In this document: positions 9,125 through 17,134 of the stretch, one piece after another | Numbering within the stretch: the first letter of the stretch is position 1 | Layout: each line of letters starts with the position of its first letter | Source of the DNA: Halomicroarcula saliterrae | GTDB taxonomy: Archaea; Halobacteriota; Halobacteria; Halobacteriales; Haloarculaceae | Length of the DNA stretch: 64,000 bases | Direction of reading: 5' to 3' | Assembly: GCF_031624395.1 (NCBI RefSeq) | Contig: NZ_JAMQON010000001.1 | Span: 1,387,017 to 1,451,016 of the forward strand | Translations under genes and position numbers: made by a program | The notes under the pieces: generated by a model | Told to the model about the DNA's origin: nothing | The model's input: only the letters and a program-made list of their open reading frames with translations | Database searches by the model: none

Positions 9125-11287
9125 TCAGGCCAGCTCGTCGTCGATAGTGTCGCGCAGGTCGGCTATCTCTCCGGCGTGATACTGCAGCGTGTCTTCGTTG
9201 ACCGTAATCGAGAGGTGGTTCGAGCCGTCGGCCTCGCCCAGTTCCGTCACGGGGGCGACGCCGTCGAAGGCCTCCCGGACGGCGGCCGGGTCGGTCGTCT
9301 CGAAGACGACGCGACCGGGCTGTTCGCCAAAGAGGAGCCGCTTTCGGGTGCCCCGGTCGACCGTCTCCAGCGAGACGTCGGCGCCGGCGTCCTCGTGGAT
9401 CATCTCCGCGAGCGTCACCGCCAGGCCGCCGTGGCTCACGTCGTGGGAGGCGAGGACGTGGTCCTCGTCGGCCACCTCGGCGATGGTCTGTACGAGCCCG
9501 GTCGGGTCCGCGGGCAGTTCGGGGAAGGCGTCGGTCCCGCCAAAGAGCGCGGTGTACTCGGAGCCGCCCAGCCGCGGGTCGGCTTCGCCCTCCAGCCCGA
9601 GATCACCGACGACGACGAGGCTCCCCTCGCCCGATAACTCCATCGAGGGGGCGTCGTACCCCTCCTTGACGCCGACCAGCGCGAGCGTCGGTGTCGGCGG
9701 GATTGGCCCCGTCGCCGAGTCGTTGTACAGCGAGACGTTGCCACCGACCACCGGCACGTCGAGCTCGCTGCACATGTCGGCGAGCCCGTCGACGATGCCC
9801 TTGAAGCCGCCGTAGACGTCGGGCTTCTCGGGGTTGCCGCCGTTCAGGCAGTCGACGGCGGCGTGGGGGACGGCGCCCTTCGCGGCGACGTTCGTGGCGT
9901 TTTCCAGCGCGACCGCGCGGGCGCCCTCGTAGGGCGCGGCGTCGGTCCAGTTGGGGTCCGCGCCGGCCGAGAAGGCCAGCCCGGTGCCCGACTCCCGAAT
10001 CGCGAGCAGGGCGGCGTCGTCGCCCGGCAACACGCTCGTCCGGACCTGCACCTCGTGGTCGTACTGGCGGTACACCCACCGCTTGGAGGCGGTGTTCGGG
10101 CTGGCGACGATGCGCTCGAACGCTTCGGCGAGGTCCATCGTCGGCAGGTCCCGCTCCTGGACCGGCGGGGCCTCGCTCGGCAGGTCGTTCATCGGGGCCC
10201 CGTCGCCGAGGAACTCGGCCCCGACGTCGACGACCGTCTCGCCCTCGAACGTACAGACGTAGTTCGTGCCGGCCTCGGTGAGTTCGCCGATGACCGAGCA
10301 GCCGAGCTCGTAGCGCGCCGCGAGTTCGGCGACGCGGTCGACGTTCTCGGGGGCGACCTCGTACACCATGCGCTCCTGGCTCTCGGCCAGCAGGTACTCC
10401 AACGCCGTCATGTTGGGTTCGCGCTCGTGGACGCGGTCGAGTTCGATTCGCGCGCCCAGCCCGCCCTTCGCGACCAGTTCGGAGGAGGCCCCACCGAGCC
10501 CGGCCGCCCCGAGGTCGCGAGCCGACTCTATCAACTCCTCGTCCAGCAGCGCCTCGTTACACTCGATGAGCAGCTTCTCGGCGTACGGGTCACCGACCTG
10601 GACCGCCGGGCGGTCCTCGGTCTCGGCGTCCTCCGCGAGGTCCTCGCTGGCGAAGGAGGCCCCGCCAAGCCCGTCCCGGCCCGTCGAGTTCCCGACGAGG
10701 ACGAGCTTGTTACCCGGCTCCTGGGCCTCGGCGGTGACGGTCCGTTCGGGCTTCAGCAGGCCGATACAGGAGACGTTCACCAGCGGGTTGCCCTCGTAGT
10801 CCTCGTGGAAGGCGACCGAGCCGGCCACGGTGGGAACACCGATGCAGTTGCCGTAGTGGGAGATACCCTCGACGACGCCCTCGAAGAGGTACTGCGAGTG
10901 TTCGCGCTCGAACTCGCCGAAGTACAGCGAGTCCGCGAGCGCGATGGGATAGGCGCCCATCGAGAGCGTATCCCGGACGATGCCGCCGACGCCGGTGGCC
11001 GCGCCGTCGAACGGGTCGACGTAGGACGGGTGGTTGTGGGACTCGACGCCCATCGTGATGTACATCTCGTCGCCGTCGTAGGTCGGCAGGGAGACGACTG
11101 CGGCGTCGTCACCGGGGCCGATGACGACCTGGTCGCCCTCGGAGTCGAAGGCCGTCAGGAGCGGTCGCGAGGAGCGGTAGGCACAGTGCTCGCTCCAGAG
11201 GTTCTCGAAGAGCGCGGCCTCTGCTCGCGTTGGCTCCCGACCGATTTCTTCGACCACGAGCTCGTGGTCAGCGTCGGACAGGCTCAT
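9125..11287 (-). CDS. purL: Phosphoribosylformylglycinamidine synthase subunit PurL
   Basis: A 720-residue large subunit of FGAM synthase (fourth step of purine synthesis), the small-PurL type that works with PurQ and PurS. Motifs include YRSSRPLL near residue 40, the ATP/FGAR site [13 protein letters not shown] (about 83-95) with [16 protein letters not shown], and the second half [14 protein letters not shown] (about 605). Length matches archaeal PurL. PurQ and PurS are not in this window. Start 11287 gives [20 protein letters not shown], a normal PurL N-terminus. Confidence 0.96.
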   Translation of the reverse strand: MSLSDADHELVVEEIGREPTRAEAALFENLWSEHCAYRSSRPLLTAFDSEGDQVVIGPGDDAAVVSLPTYDGDEMYITMGVESHNHPSYVDPFDGAATGVGGIVRDTLSMGAYPIALADSLYFGEFEREHSQYLFEGVVEGISHYGNCIGVPTVAGSVAFHEDYEGNPLVNVSCIGLLKPERTVTAEAQEPGNKLVLVGNSTGRDGLGGASFASEDLAEDAETEDRPAVQVGDPYAEKLLIECNEALLDEELIESARDLGAAGLGGASSELVAKGGLGARIELDRVHEREPNMTALEYLLAESQERMVYEVAPENVDRVAELAARYELGCSVIGELTEAGTNYVCTFEGETVVDVGAEFLGDGAPMNDLPSEAPPVQERDLPTMDLAEAFERIVASPNTASKRWVYRQYDHEVQVRTSVLPGDDAALLAIRESGTGLAFSAGADPNWTDAAPYEGARAVALENATNVAAKGAVPHAAVDCLNGGNPEKPDVYGGFKGIVDGLADMCSELDVPVVGGNVSLYNDSATGPIPPTPTLALVGVKEGYDAPSMELSGEGSLVVVGDLGLEGEADPRLGGSEYTALFGGTDAFPELPADPTGLVQTIAEVADEDHVLASHDVSHGGLAVTLAEMIHEDAGADVSLETVDRGTRKRLLFGEQPGRVVFETTDPAAVREAFDGVAPVTELGEADGSNHLSITVNEDTLQYHAGEIADLRDTIDDELA

Positions 11288-11353
11288 TAGGAAGTCGTGG
11301 CCCCCGGCCGGCTAAATCGCTTTCCATGCAGGGCCGACCACGTGACACCGCGT

Positions 11354-11947
11354 TCACGCCGACTCGGCCAGCAGGCTGTCGACGTACGCCGACCAGCCGG
11401 CTTCGAGGTCATCGGCCACGTCCATCTCCAGCGCGACGGCGATGCCCGTCGACCCGTCGGCCGCCGCCAGCAGGAACGCAGCGGTCGCCCGAGGGTCGAC
11501 CTGACGGAACACGTCCTGCTCGATGCCGGACTCGACGATGTCGGTCAACGCGTCGAGACACGCGGTCTCCAGTTCCAGCAGCGGTCCCCGGAGCGTCTCG
11601 TTGTAGGGCGCGTGCGAGAGCAGCTCCATGATGGCGACCGCGATACCGGCGTACTCGTGTTCGGGCGTCCGAAAGAGGAACGCACAGGCGTTCCGCAGCG
11701 CTTCCTCGGGCGCGTCGGTGTCGACCTGAAGCAGGTCTTCGCTGAGATAGTAGGCCGCGTGTTCGAGGAAGGCAGCGATCATCTCGTCTTTGCTGTCGAA
11801 GTAGTAGTAGAGCCCCGCCTCGCTGTTCGGGTAGTGTTCGGCTATCTTCGCGGTCGTCAGCCGCTCGTAGCCGTGCTGGGCGAGCGCCTCCTGGACGGCA
11901 ACGGCGACCTCCGCCCGTGCGTCTTCGCCAATGTCGGTACTCGCCAT
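11354..11947 (-). CDS. TetR/AcrR-family transcriptional regulator
   Basis: A 197-residue TetR-type repressor. The N-terminal HTH (about residues 15-60) reads VQEALAQHGYERLTTAKIAEHY...GLYYYFDSKDEMI, the classic TetR helix 2-3 and YYYF segment. The C-terminal ligand domain is all-helical. It is divergent from the DUF2071/DCC gene pair with 93 bases between them, and two short palindromes lie in that interval. It probably regulates itself and the divergent pair. Ligand unknown. Confidence 0.88.
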   Translation of the reverse strand: MASTDIGEDARAEVAVAVQEALAQHGYERLTTAKIAEHYPNSEAGLYYYFDSKDEMIAAFLEHAAYYLSEDLLQVDTDAPEEALRNACAFLFRTPEHEYAGIAVAIMELLSHAPYNETLRGPLLELETACLDALTDIVESGIEQDVFRQVDPRATAAFLLAAADGSTGIAVALEMDVADDLEAGWSAYVDSLLAESA

Positions 11948-11973
11948 ATATCCGAGTGGACGCTCAGTCGTTT

Positions 11974-12014
11974 CAGCGTTTCGCTGTCCGTGACCCGGCT
12001 GAACGAAAGTCGTT
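11974..12014. promoter_or_regulatory. Two 5-3-5 palindromes between tetR and DUF2071 gene
   Basis: CAGCG-TTT-CGCTG (11974-11986) covers the region where the tetR promoter should lie, about 27-39 bases before its start. AACGA-AAG-TCGTT (12002-12014) runs directly into the T-rich TATA box (about 12014-12020) of the divergent gene, whose ATG (12041) is leaderless by spacing. They are good candidates for TetR operators, though the half-site sequences differ from each other. Confidence 0.4.
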
Positions 12015-12040
12015 TTTTATCTCGGCCCGCTAGTGAAAGC

Positions 12041-12748
12041 ATGGTCATCCCGCTGGAGATGGGCTGGCGGCACCTCCTCTTCGAGAACTGGCCGGTCGAC
12101 CCCGAGCTGATGGACTCGCACCTGCCGGACGGACTCAGTCCCGACACCTTCGACGGGACGGCGTGGCTATCGGTCGTCCCCTTCACGAACGTCGACGTCC
12201 GACCGAAGGGGCTCCCGAAGTGGGCCGGCCTCCCCCTGCCGGAGCTCAACGTTCGCACGTACGTCACTCGCGACGGCGTTCCGAGCGTCTACTTCTTCAG
12301 CCTGGACGCACAGGGCGTAAGCAGCGTCGTCGGCGCGCGGCTCTTCCATCACCTGCCGTACTACTACGCCCGCATCTCGCTGGAGTGGGAGAGCGGCCGG
12401 GTCGAGTTCGACAGTCGGCGCAAACACCCCGGGGCCCGACCCGCCCGCTACGATGCGACCTACTGGCCCAGCGGCGAGCCGTTCAGCGCGCCCGAGGAAC
12501 CACTCGGTGCGTTCCTGGTCGAGCGCTACCGCTTCTACACCGAAGCGCCGGACGGGACGCTCCGGTACACTGACGTGTCTCACGACCCGTGGACGCTGTA
12601 TCCGGCCACGGCCGAGGTCCGGACCGACACGCTCTGTTCGGCCGACGGCTTCGACCGACCCGGGGCCGACCCGGTGTACTACTACAGCCCGGGTCTCGAC
12701 GTGGTCGCACAGCCGAGCCAGCGCGCGCCCGCAGGGGGTGCGCTGTGA
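12041..12748 (+). CDS. DUF2071 (YqjF-like) family protein
   Basis: A 235-residue member of the DUF2071/YqjF family of unknown biochemical role. Features are MGWRHLLFENWPVDPELM at the N-terminus, ELNVRTYV and GVYFFSLDA-type segments in the middle, and VERYRFYTEAPDG near residue 165. TATA-like TTTTTAT about 25 bases upstream makes ATG 12041 a leaderless start; the longer upstream frame runs antisense to tetR. The stop overlaps the GTG of the next gene (GTGA), so the pair is coupled. Confidence 0.8.
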   Translation: MVIPLEMGWRHLLFENWPVDPELMDSHLPDGLSPDTFDGTAWLSVVPFTNVDVRPKGLPKWAGLPLPELNVRTYVTRDGVPSVYFFSLDAQGVSSVVGARLFHHLPYYYARISLEWESGRVEFDSRRKHPGARPARYDATYWPSGEPFSAPEEPLGAFLVERYRFYTEAPDGTLRYTDVSHDPWTLYPATAEVRTDTLCSADGFDRPGADPVYYYSPGLDVVAQPSQRAPAGGAL

Positions 12749-13170
12749 GCGACCCCAGCGAACTGCCGGGCGGAGACCACCCGGTCTTGCTGTTCGACGG
12801 CGTCTGCAACCTCTGTAACGGCCTGGTTCAGTTCATCGTTCCGCGGGACCCGGAGGGCGTCATCCACTTCGCGCCGCTCCAGTCGGCGGCAGCGAAGGCG
12901 CTGCTCTCGGGCCACGGGCTCCCGCCCAGCGACCTCGACAGCGTCGTCCTCGTGGAGGACGGCGACGTCTACCGAAAGTCCGACGCGGTCATCCGCGTCG
13001 CGGAGCTGCTGGGCTGGCCCTACCGGGCCGCGGGCGCCGGCCGCGTCGTCCCAGCGCCGCTCCGGGACGCGCTGTACGACCTCGTCGCCGACTACCGCTA
13101 CGACCTGTTCGGCCGAAAGGACCGGTGTATGCTCCCCGACGAGGACGTACAGGACCGCTTTCTCGGGTGA
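12745..13170 (+). CDS. DCC-family thiol-disulfide oxidoreductase-like protein (DUF393)
   Basis: A 141-residue thioredoxin-fold protein of the DCC (DUF393) family, named for the D-x-x-C-x-x-C motif seen here as FDGVCNLCNG (Cys21 and Cys24). Other family marks are FAPLQS, VLVEDGDVYRKSDAV and the C-terminal YRYDLFGRKDRCMLP. Possibly a thiol oxidoreductase, substrate unknown. GTG 12745 overlaps the DUF2071 stop, so both are expected under the divergent TetR regulator. Confidence 0.85.
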   Translation: MSDPSELPGGDHPVLLFDGVCNLCNGLVQFIVPRDPEGVIHFAPLQSAAAKALLSGHGLPPSDLDSVVLVEDGDVYRKSDAVIRVAELLGWPYRAAGAGRVVPAPLRDALYDLVADYRYDLFGRKDRCMLPDEDVQDRFLG

Positions 13171-13223
13171 GCGGCCGTCGTAGCGACGGTAACCCCGGCG
13201 CTGTCCGGGGACACGCCGCTGTA

Positions 13224-13484
13224 TCAGTCGAACAGCTCCAGTACGGTCCGGGCCGTCGCCCGGTCGGCTGACTCCCCGAGCCTCGCCCTGGGCGCCGCGA
13301 GGACTCCCGCCGCGATTCGGGCGCCCAGCTGTTCGACGGCCGCCCGTTGCTCGTCGGTCAGTTCGCCCCCCAGCCGGGTCAGTGCCCGCTCGACCTGCGC
13401 CGTACTGACGGCCTCGGCCCGCCGGTCCAGGCAGTCGGCGGCCGTTTCGACGGGTGTCGTGGGCTCGTCGTCGCGCGTCGACAC
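13224..13484 (-). CDS. Stand-alone glutamyl-tRNA reductase dimerisation-like domain
   Basis: An 86-residue protein that resembles only the C-terminal helical dimerisation domain of glutamyl-tRNA reductase (HemA): QVERALTRLGGELTDEQRAA, then LGARIAAGVLAAPRARL and a final RTVLELFD. In HemA the equivalent order is ERALxxL...E...L...KLLHxP...L...ALELF. The catalytic and NADPH domains are absent and nothing upstream restores them. It could be a HemA partner or a domain reused elsewhere. Its stop side faces the DCC gene and it lies 3 bases upstream of a membrane gene's stop. Confidence 0.6.
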   Translation of the reverse strand: MSTRDDEPTTPVETAADCLDRRAEAVSTAQVERALTRLGGELTDEQRAAVEQLGARIAAGVLAAPRARLGESADRATARTVLELFD

Positions 13485-13487
13485 GGG

Positions 13488-13799
13488 TCAGCTGCCGGCC
13501 AGTCGGTCCGAGTACAGCGAGTATGTCATCACGAGGAAGCCGGCCGCCGTGAAAACGCTCTCGACCGCGGTGCTGACGACGAGCGGGACGCCGAGCAACT
13601 GGTTGAGGCTCCCGGCCAGCACCGCACCGGCGGTGACGAGCCCGATACCAACCGAGAGCACCCGCATCGCCGTCGCTCGAGTGCGTCTGTACGCCCGGCA
13701 GGTCAACGTCGTCAACACGAGGCCACAGGCCAGGGTCAACGTCTTGGTCGCGACTAGGAGGACCGTACTGGGATGGAGCATCTCGTATGGTAGTGCCAT
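13488..13799 (-). CDS. Small three-helix membrane protein, DUF7521-like, copy 1
   Basis: A 103-residue membrane protein with three hydrophobic segments (about residues 12-32, 43-65 and 75-95) and a conserved-looking RAYRRTRA loop after the first helix. It resembles the haloarchaeal DUF7521 group and is a relative of the next upstream gene (shared plan and a YRRT loop). Such genes often sit beside a winged-helix regulator, as here. Function unknown. Confidence 0.6.
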   Translation of the reverse strand: MALPYEMLHPSTVLLVATKTLTLACGLVLTTLTCRAYRRTRATAMRVLSVGIGLVTAGAVLAGSLNQLLGVPLVVSTAVESVFTAAGFLVMTYSLYSDRLAGS

Positions 13800-13854
13800 C
13801 GCCTCCGATAAATACAGCTCTCCGTGTTGTCAGAAGCTGGGAACGGTGGGGGGC

Positions 13855-14154
13855 TCACTTGACGTACAGCGAGTAGAGGATGACGCCGAGGCCGGCCGCA
13901 GTCATCGCGCTGGAGATGAAGACGCTGGTGACCAGCAGCTCCTCCCCGACGTACGTCCCCACCGCGAGGTCGAGTACCCCGCCGACGATAGCCCCGGTGG
14001 TAACGATGCCAAAGCCAAGCGTCAGCCAATAGTGCTGGGCGGCTCCGGTCCGGCGGTAGGCCCTATACGAGAAATGGGTGATGAGCCCGCCGAGTACCAG
14101 GATGAGCGTCTGCGCGACGACGACACCGATCTGTGAGCTTGGGATATGTACCAT
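13855..14154 (-). CDS. Small three-helix membrane protein, DUF7521-like, copy 2
   Basis: A 99-residue membrane protein, paralogous to the downstream gene: three helices with SYRAYRRTGA after the first, then FGIVTTGAIVGGVLDLAVG and a last helix ending in ILYSLYVK. It starts 2 bases after the stop of the winged-helix gene, so regulator and membrane proteins form an operon on the minus strand. Confidence 0.6.
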   Translation of the reverse strand: MVHIPSSQIGVVVAQTLILVLGGLITHFSYRAYRRTGAAQHYWLTLGFGIVTTGAIVGGVLDLAVGTYVGEELLVTSVFISSAMTAAGLGVILYSLYVK

Positions 14155-14156
14155 TG

Positions 14157-14534
14157 TCAGGTCTCCTTGCGCACTTCCGACCAGAGGTTTTCGAGGCGCT
14201 GGTCCGGCGACCGCGCCAGGTGGTCTATGTCGACCTCGAACTGGCGGGACTCGTCGAGCCCGATGACGACTGCCTCGAAGTCGACGGCGTACCGACTGGC
14301 GTGCTGGCCGTCGGACCGGACCTCGACTCCCTCGTGTAGCAGCGACGCCTCGGTCAGCAGTTCGAGCTTCCGGTAGGTTGTCGAGAGCGGGACTCCGCTC
14401 TCCTCGGATATCTTGCTCGCCGTCATCGGTTCGGAGAGCACCCTGACTATCTTCCGACAGTCCTCGTCGTCGAGCGCGTCGAGGACCGTCGTCAGTTCCG
14501 CAGTTGCCTCTTCGGCCAAGGGGTCCCGGACCAT
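14157..14534 (-). CDS. Winged-helix (ArsR-like) transcriptional regulator
   Basis: A 125-residue DNA-binding protein. The winged helix spans about residues 15-85: DEDCRKIVRVLSEPMTASKI, then SGVPLSTTYRKLELLTEA as the recognition helix. A TATA-like segment (TTAGATTAAAAG, about 14559-14571) lies 25-35 bases before ATG 14534, so translation is probably leaderless. The three-gene operon regulator-membrane-membrane is divergent from the PaaB-like/radical SAM operon, and the 206-base interval has repeated GGGAAC half-sites it might bind. Confidence 0.75.
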   Translation of the reverse strand: MVRDPLAEEATAELTTVLDALDDEDCRKIVRVLSEPMTASKISEESGVPLSTTYRKLELLTEASLLHEGVEVRSDGQHASRYAVDFEAVVIGLDESRQFEVDIDHLARSPDQRLENLWSEVRKET

Positions 14535-14660
14535 CCTTGGAGGAGTTCTCGTCCCGACCCTTTTAATCTAACCGGCTCGGGGAAGAGACGGCCCAAATAC
14601 ATCGATTTCGGGCGATTAGAATTAGATATCGTCTCGGGGATTTTATAAAACCCTCGGACA

Positions 14661-14699
14661 GTTCCCACCGTCCGGGAACAGTTCTGTCGGCCCGGGAAC
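14661..14699. promoter_or_regulatory. GTTCCC/GGGAAC operator-like repeats
   Basis: A perfect inverted repeat GTTCCC-N7-GGGAAC at 14661-14679, followed by a third GGGAAC at 14694-14699, exactly 20 bp (about two helical turns) after the second half-site. The repeats lie between the winged-helix gene and the PaaB-like gene. The binding protein is unknown; the neighbouring winged-helix regulator is the obvious candidate. Confidence 0.4.
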
Positions 14700-14740
14700 A
14701 CCCGCCCGATAGTTTGTCCGCCGCCGCCGAACCATCGGAT

Positions 14741-15193
14741 ATGTCCGACACTGTCGGGAGCTCGACCACGGAATCCGGATGTGAGGAGACCGGACAGGCG
14801 ACAGCGGACACGGGTTCTCAGGAGCTGGGAACGCACTGGCAGCGTTTTTTCCGTACCGAACGACCACCGGACATGGACGCGCTCGACCACACTGTAGACC
14901 ACCCGCGCAGTGCGACCAGCAGGGAGTGGGAAGTGTTCTGCCGGGAGACCGAATCGGAGCCCCTCACCCACGTCGGCAGCGTGAGCGCGCCGACCGCAGC
15001 CGTCGCCCGCGAACAGGCCACGACGCTGTTTGGCCACGCCGTGGCGCTGTGGCTCTGTCCGGCCGACGGGACAGTCAGAGTTCAGGGGAGCGAGCTCGGG
15101 GTCGGCGAGACGGCGGCCGAGGGGAGCGACGACGCTCCCACGATGGACGAGGGGCAGATGGAGACCGAGACGCTTCAGGGTGGCGCCGAATGA
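14741..15193 (+). CDS. PaaB-like partner protein of a radical SAM enzyme
   Basis: A 150-residue protein whose middle (about residues 60-115) resembles PaaB, a small structural subunit of phenylacetyl-CoA epoxidase: REWEVFCRE, HVGSVSAPTAAVAREQA and a WLCPADG strand. The flanks are acidic and low in complexity. I recall such proteins as a haloarchaeal family found beside a radical SAM gene (Htur_1727 type), which matches the context here: its TGA overlaps the ATG of the next gene (ATGA). No other Paa gene is nearby, so a role as partner or substrate of the radical SAM enzyme is more likely than phenylacetate degradation. ATG 14741 fits leaderless spacing from the AT-rich element near 14710; a TTG at 14714 is possible. 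Confidence 0.6.
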   Translation: MSDTVGSSTTESGCEETGQATADTGSQELGTHWQRFFRTERPPDMDALDHTVDHPRSATSREWEVFCRETESEPLTHVGSVSAPTAAVAREQATTLFGHAVALWLCPADGTVRVQGSELGVGETAAEGSDDAPTMDEGQMETETLQGGAE

Positions 15194-16401
15194 TATCCGT
15201 CTCGAAACTGCTGACCGGCCTCGACGCCGAGGGCGACGGCCTCCGGTACGACGCGGCCGAGGAGTCGACGAAACGCCAGATTCGGAACCGGAAACAGCGC
15301 CGCCCGGTCGTCGTCTGGAACGTCACCAAACAGTGCAATCTCTACTGTGACCACTGCTACGCCGCCGCGGACACCGACATCGCCGACGGGGAGCTGACCA
15401 CGGCCGAGGGCAAGGCACTGCTCGACGACCTCGCCGACTACGGCGCGCCGGTCGTCCTCTTCTCGGGCGGCGAGCCGCTCGTGCGACAAGACCTCGAAGA
15501 ACTGATCGCCCACGCGGCCGACGCGGGTATCCGGCCCGTCCTCTCGACCAACGGGACGCTCATCACCGAGGCCCGGGCCCGGTCGCTTCGCGACGCTGGG
15601 CTGGCCTACGCCGGCGTCTCCGTCGACGGGCTCCCGGAGATCAACGACGCGTTCCGGGGCGTCGACGGCGCGTTCGACGGCGCGGTTCAGGGCATCGAGA
15701 ACTGCCTCGACGCCGGGCTGAAAACCGGGCTGCGGTACACCATCACCGAACGCAACGCCCCCGACCTCGAAGGGGTCGTGGAGCTGCTGTCCGACGTGGG
15801 GGTCGACCGCTTTTGCTTCTATCACCTCGACTACGGCGGCCGCGGGACCGAGATTCTCGACGCCGACCTCTCGCCCGTCGACCGCCGCGAGGCCGTCAAG
15901 CGGGTCTGTGACATGACCCGCGACTACCACGCCCGCGGTGAGGAGATCGAGACGTTGCTGGTCGGCAACTACGCCGACGCGGCCTATCTGGTCGAGTACG
16001 CTCGCGAGCACATGGGCGAGGAGCAGGCCCGACGTGTCTACGAGTACCTGCGGGTCAACGGCGGTGACCCGACCGGCGAGCGCGTCGCCGACATCGATTA
16101 TCAGGGGAACGTCCACCTCACGCAGTTCTGGCAGGGGTACTCGCTGGGGAACGTCCGCGACAGGTCCTTCGGCGCTATCTGGGAGGACGAGTCGAATCCG
16201 CTGTTGCGAGCGCTTCGCGACCGCGAGTCCCATCTCACGGGTCGCTGTAGCGACTGCCGGTACGCTGGCGTGTGTCGGGGCGGGTCGAGACTTCGCGCGC
16301 TGACTGTCGCCGACGACCCCTTCGCGCCCGACCCACAGTGTTACCTGACTGCCGAGGAGATCACCGGTCCGAGGCCGTTCGGAGCGGCCGAATCCGACTG
16401 A
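15190..16401 (+). CDS. Radical SAM/SPASM protein, AhbC-type (siroheme-dependent heme pathway)
   Basis: A 403-residue radical SAM enzyme. The CxxxCxxC cluster motif is CNLYCDHC, preceded by RPVVVWNVTKQ; GGEP follows in LFSGGEPL, and a SPASM-like C-terminal cluster (CSDCRYAGVCRGG plus a later Cys) is present. The N-terminus MISVSKLL...LRYD and the GLRYTITERN and YSLGNVRDRSFGAIW segments agree with AhbC, which removes acetate side chains from 12,18-didecarboxysiroheme to make Fe-coproporphyrin. AhbD or another family member cannot be excluded. ATG overlaps the upstream stop. Confidence 0.65.
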   Translation: MISVSKLLTGLDAEGDGLRYDAAEESTKRQIRNRKQRRPVVVWNVTKQCNLYCDHCYAAADTDIADGELTTAEGKALLDDLADYGAPVVLFSGGEPLVRQDLEELIAHAADAGIRPVLSTNGTLITEARARSLRDAGLAYAGVSVDGLPEINDAFRGVDGAFDGAVQGIENCLDAGLKTGLRYTITERNAPDLEGVVELLSDVGVDRFCFYHLDYGGRGTEILDADLSPVDRREAVKRVCDMTRDYHARGEEIETLLVGNYADAAYLVEYAREHMGEEQARRVYEYLRVNGGDPTGERVADIDYQGNVHLTQFWQGYSLGNVRDRSFGAIWEDESNPLLRALRDRESHLTGRCSDCRYAGVCRGGSRLRALTVADDPFAPDPQCYLTAEEITGPRPFGAAESD

Positions 16402-16446
16402 ACGCGTACCGGGGCGCTTTTGGCCTGTCCATCTCTACCCTCGGGC

Positions 16447-17133
16447 GTGCTGTCGGTCGAGCTCCACACACACTCGTCGCTGTCCCACGACGGCCGGGAC
16501 CCTGTCGAACTCCTCCTCGAACAGGCCCGCGCCGTCGGACTGGACGCGCTGGCCGTCACCGACCACGACGAGCTCGAAGCCAGCCGCCGAGCGGCTGACC
16601 TCGCTCCCGACTACGGGCTCGTCGGCATCCCGGGCATGGAGGTCACCTGCGAGGCCGGCCACGTCCTCGCGCTCGGCATCGCGGAGGCGATTCCACCGGG
16701 GCTGTCCTTCGCCGAGACGCTCGACCGCATCCGTGACCAGGGTGGTCTCGCCGTGGTCCCCCACCCGTTTCAGGAGTCGCGCCACGGCGTCCTCGACAGG
16801 ATATCGAAGGACGAGCTCACGGCCGCCGACGCCATCGAAGTGTACAACTCCCGCTTGCTCACCGGTCGGTCGAACCGACAGGCAGAGCGCTTCGCCCGGC
16901 GGCGCGGCCTCCCGATGACCGCCGGCAGCGACGCCCACATCGCCGAGATGGTGGGACAGGCGGTGACGACGGTCGACGCGAGCGAGCGGTCCGTCGACGG
17001 TATCCTCGAGGCCATCCGCGAGGGACGGACCACGGTCGAGGGCAAGCGGACGCCGTGGCGTATCAGCTTCCGGCAGGCCGCCGGCGGGGCCAGACGCCGT
17101 ATCGTGAGCCGTCTCGGAGGGCTGCTCGAGTAA
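16447..17133 (+). CDS. PHP-domain metal-dependent phosphoesterase
   Basis: A 228-residue PHP-family hydrolase. The first metal motif HTHSSLSHDG (residues 6-15) and the second TDHDEL (about 38-43) are intact, followed by PGMEVTCEAGHVLALG, VPHPF (about 108) and GSDAH near residue 160, so all metal ligands of the family appear present. Substrate unknown. GTG 16447 starts directly at the first beta strand (VLSVELHTH); a TTG nine codons upstream adds nothing conserved. One base separates its stop from the next gene. Confidence 0.8.
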   Translation: MLSVELHTHSSLSHDGRDPVELLLEQARAVGLDALAVTDHDELEASRRAADLAPDYGLVGIPGMEVTCEAGHVLALGIAEAIPPGLSFAETLDRIRDQGGLAVVPHPFQESRHGVLDRISKDELTAADAIEVYNSRLLTGRSNRQAERFARRRGLPMTAGSDAHIAEMVGQAVTTVDASERSVDGILEAIREGRTTVEGKRTPWRISFRQAAGGARRRIVSRLGGLLE

Positions 17134-17134
17134 T

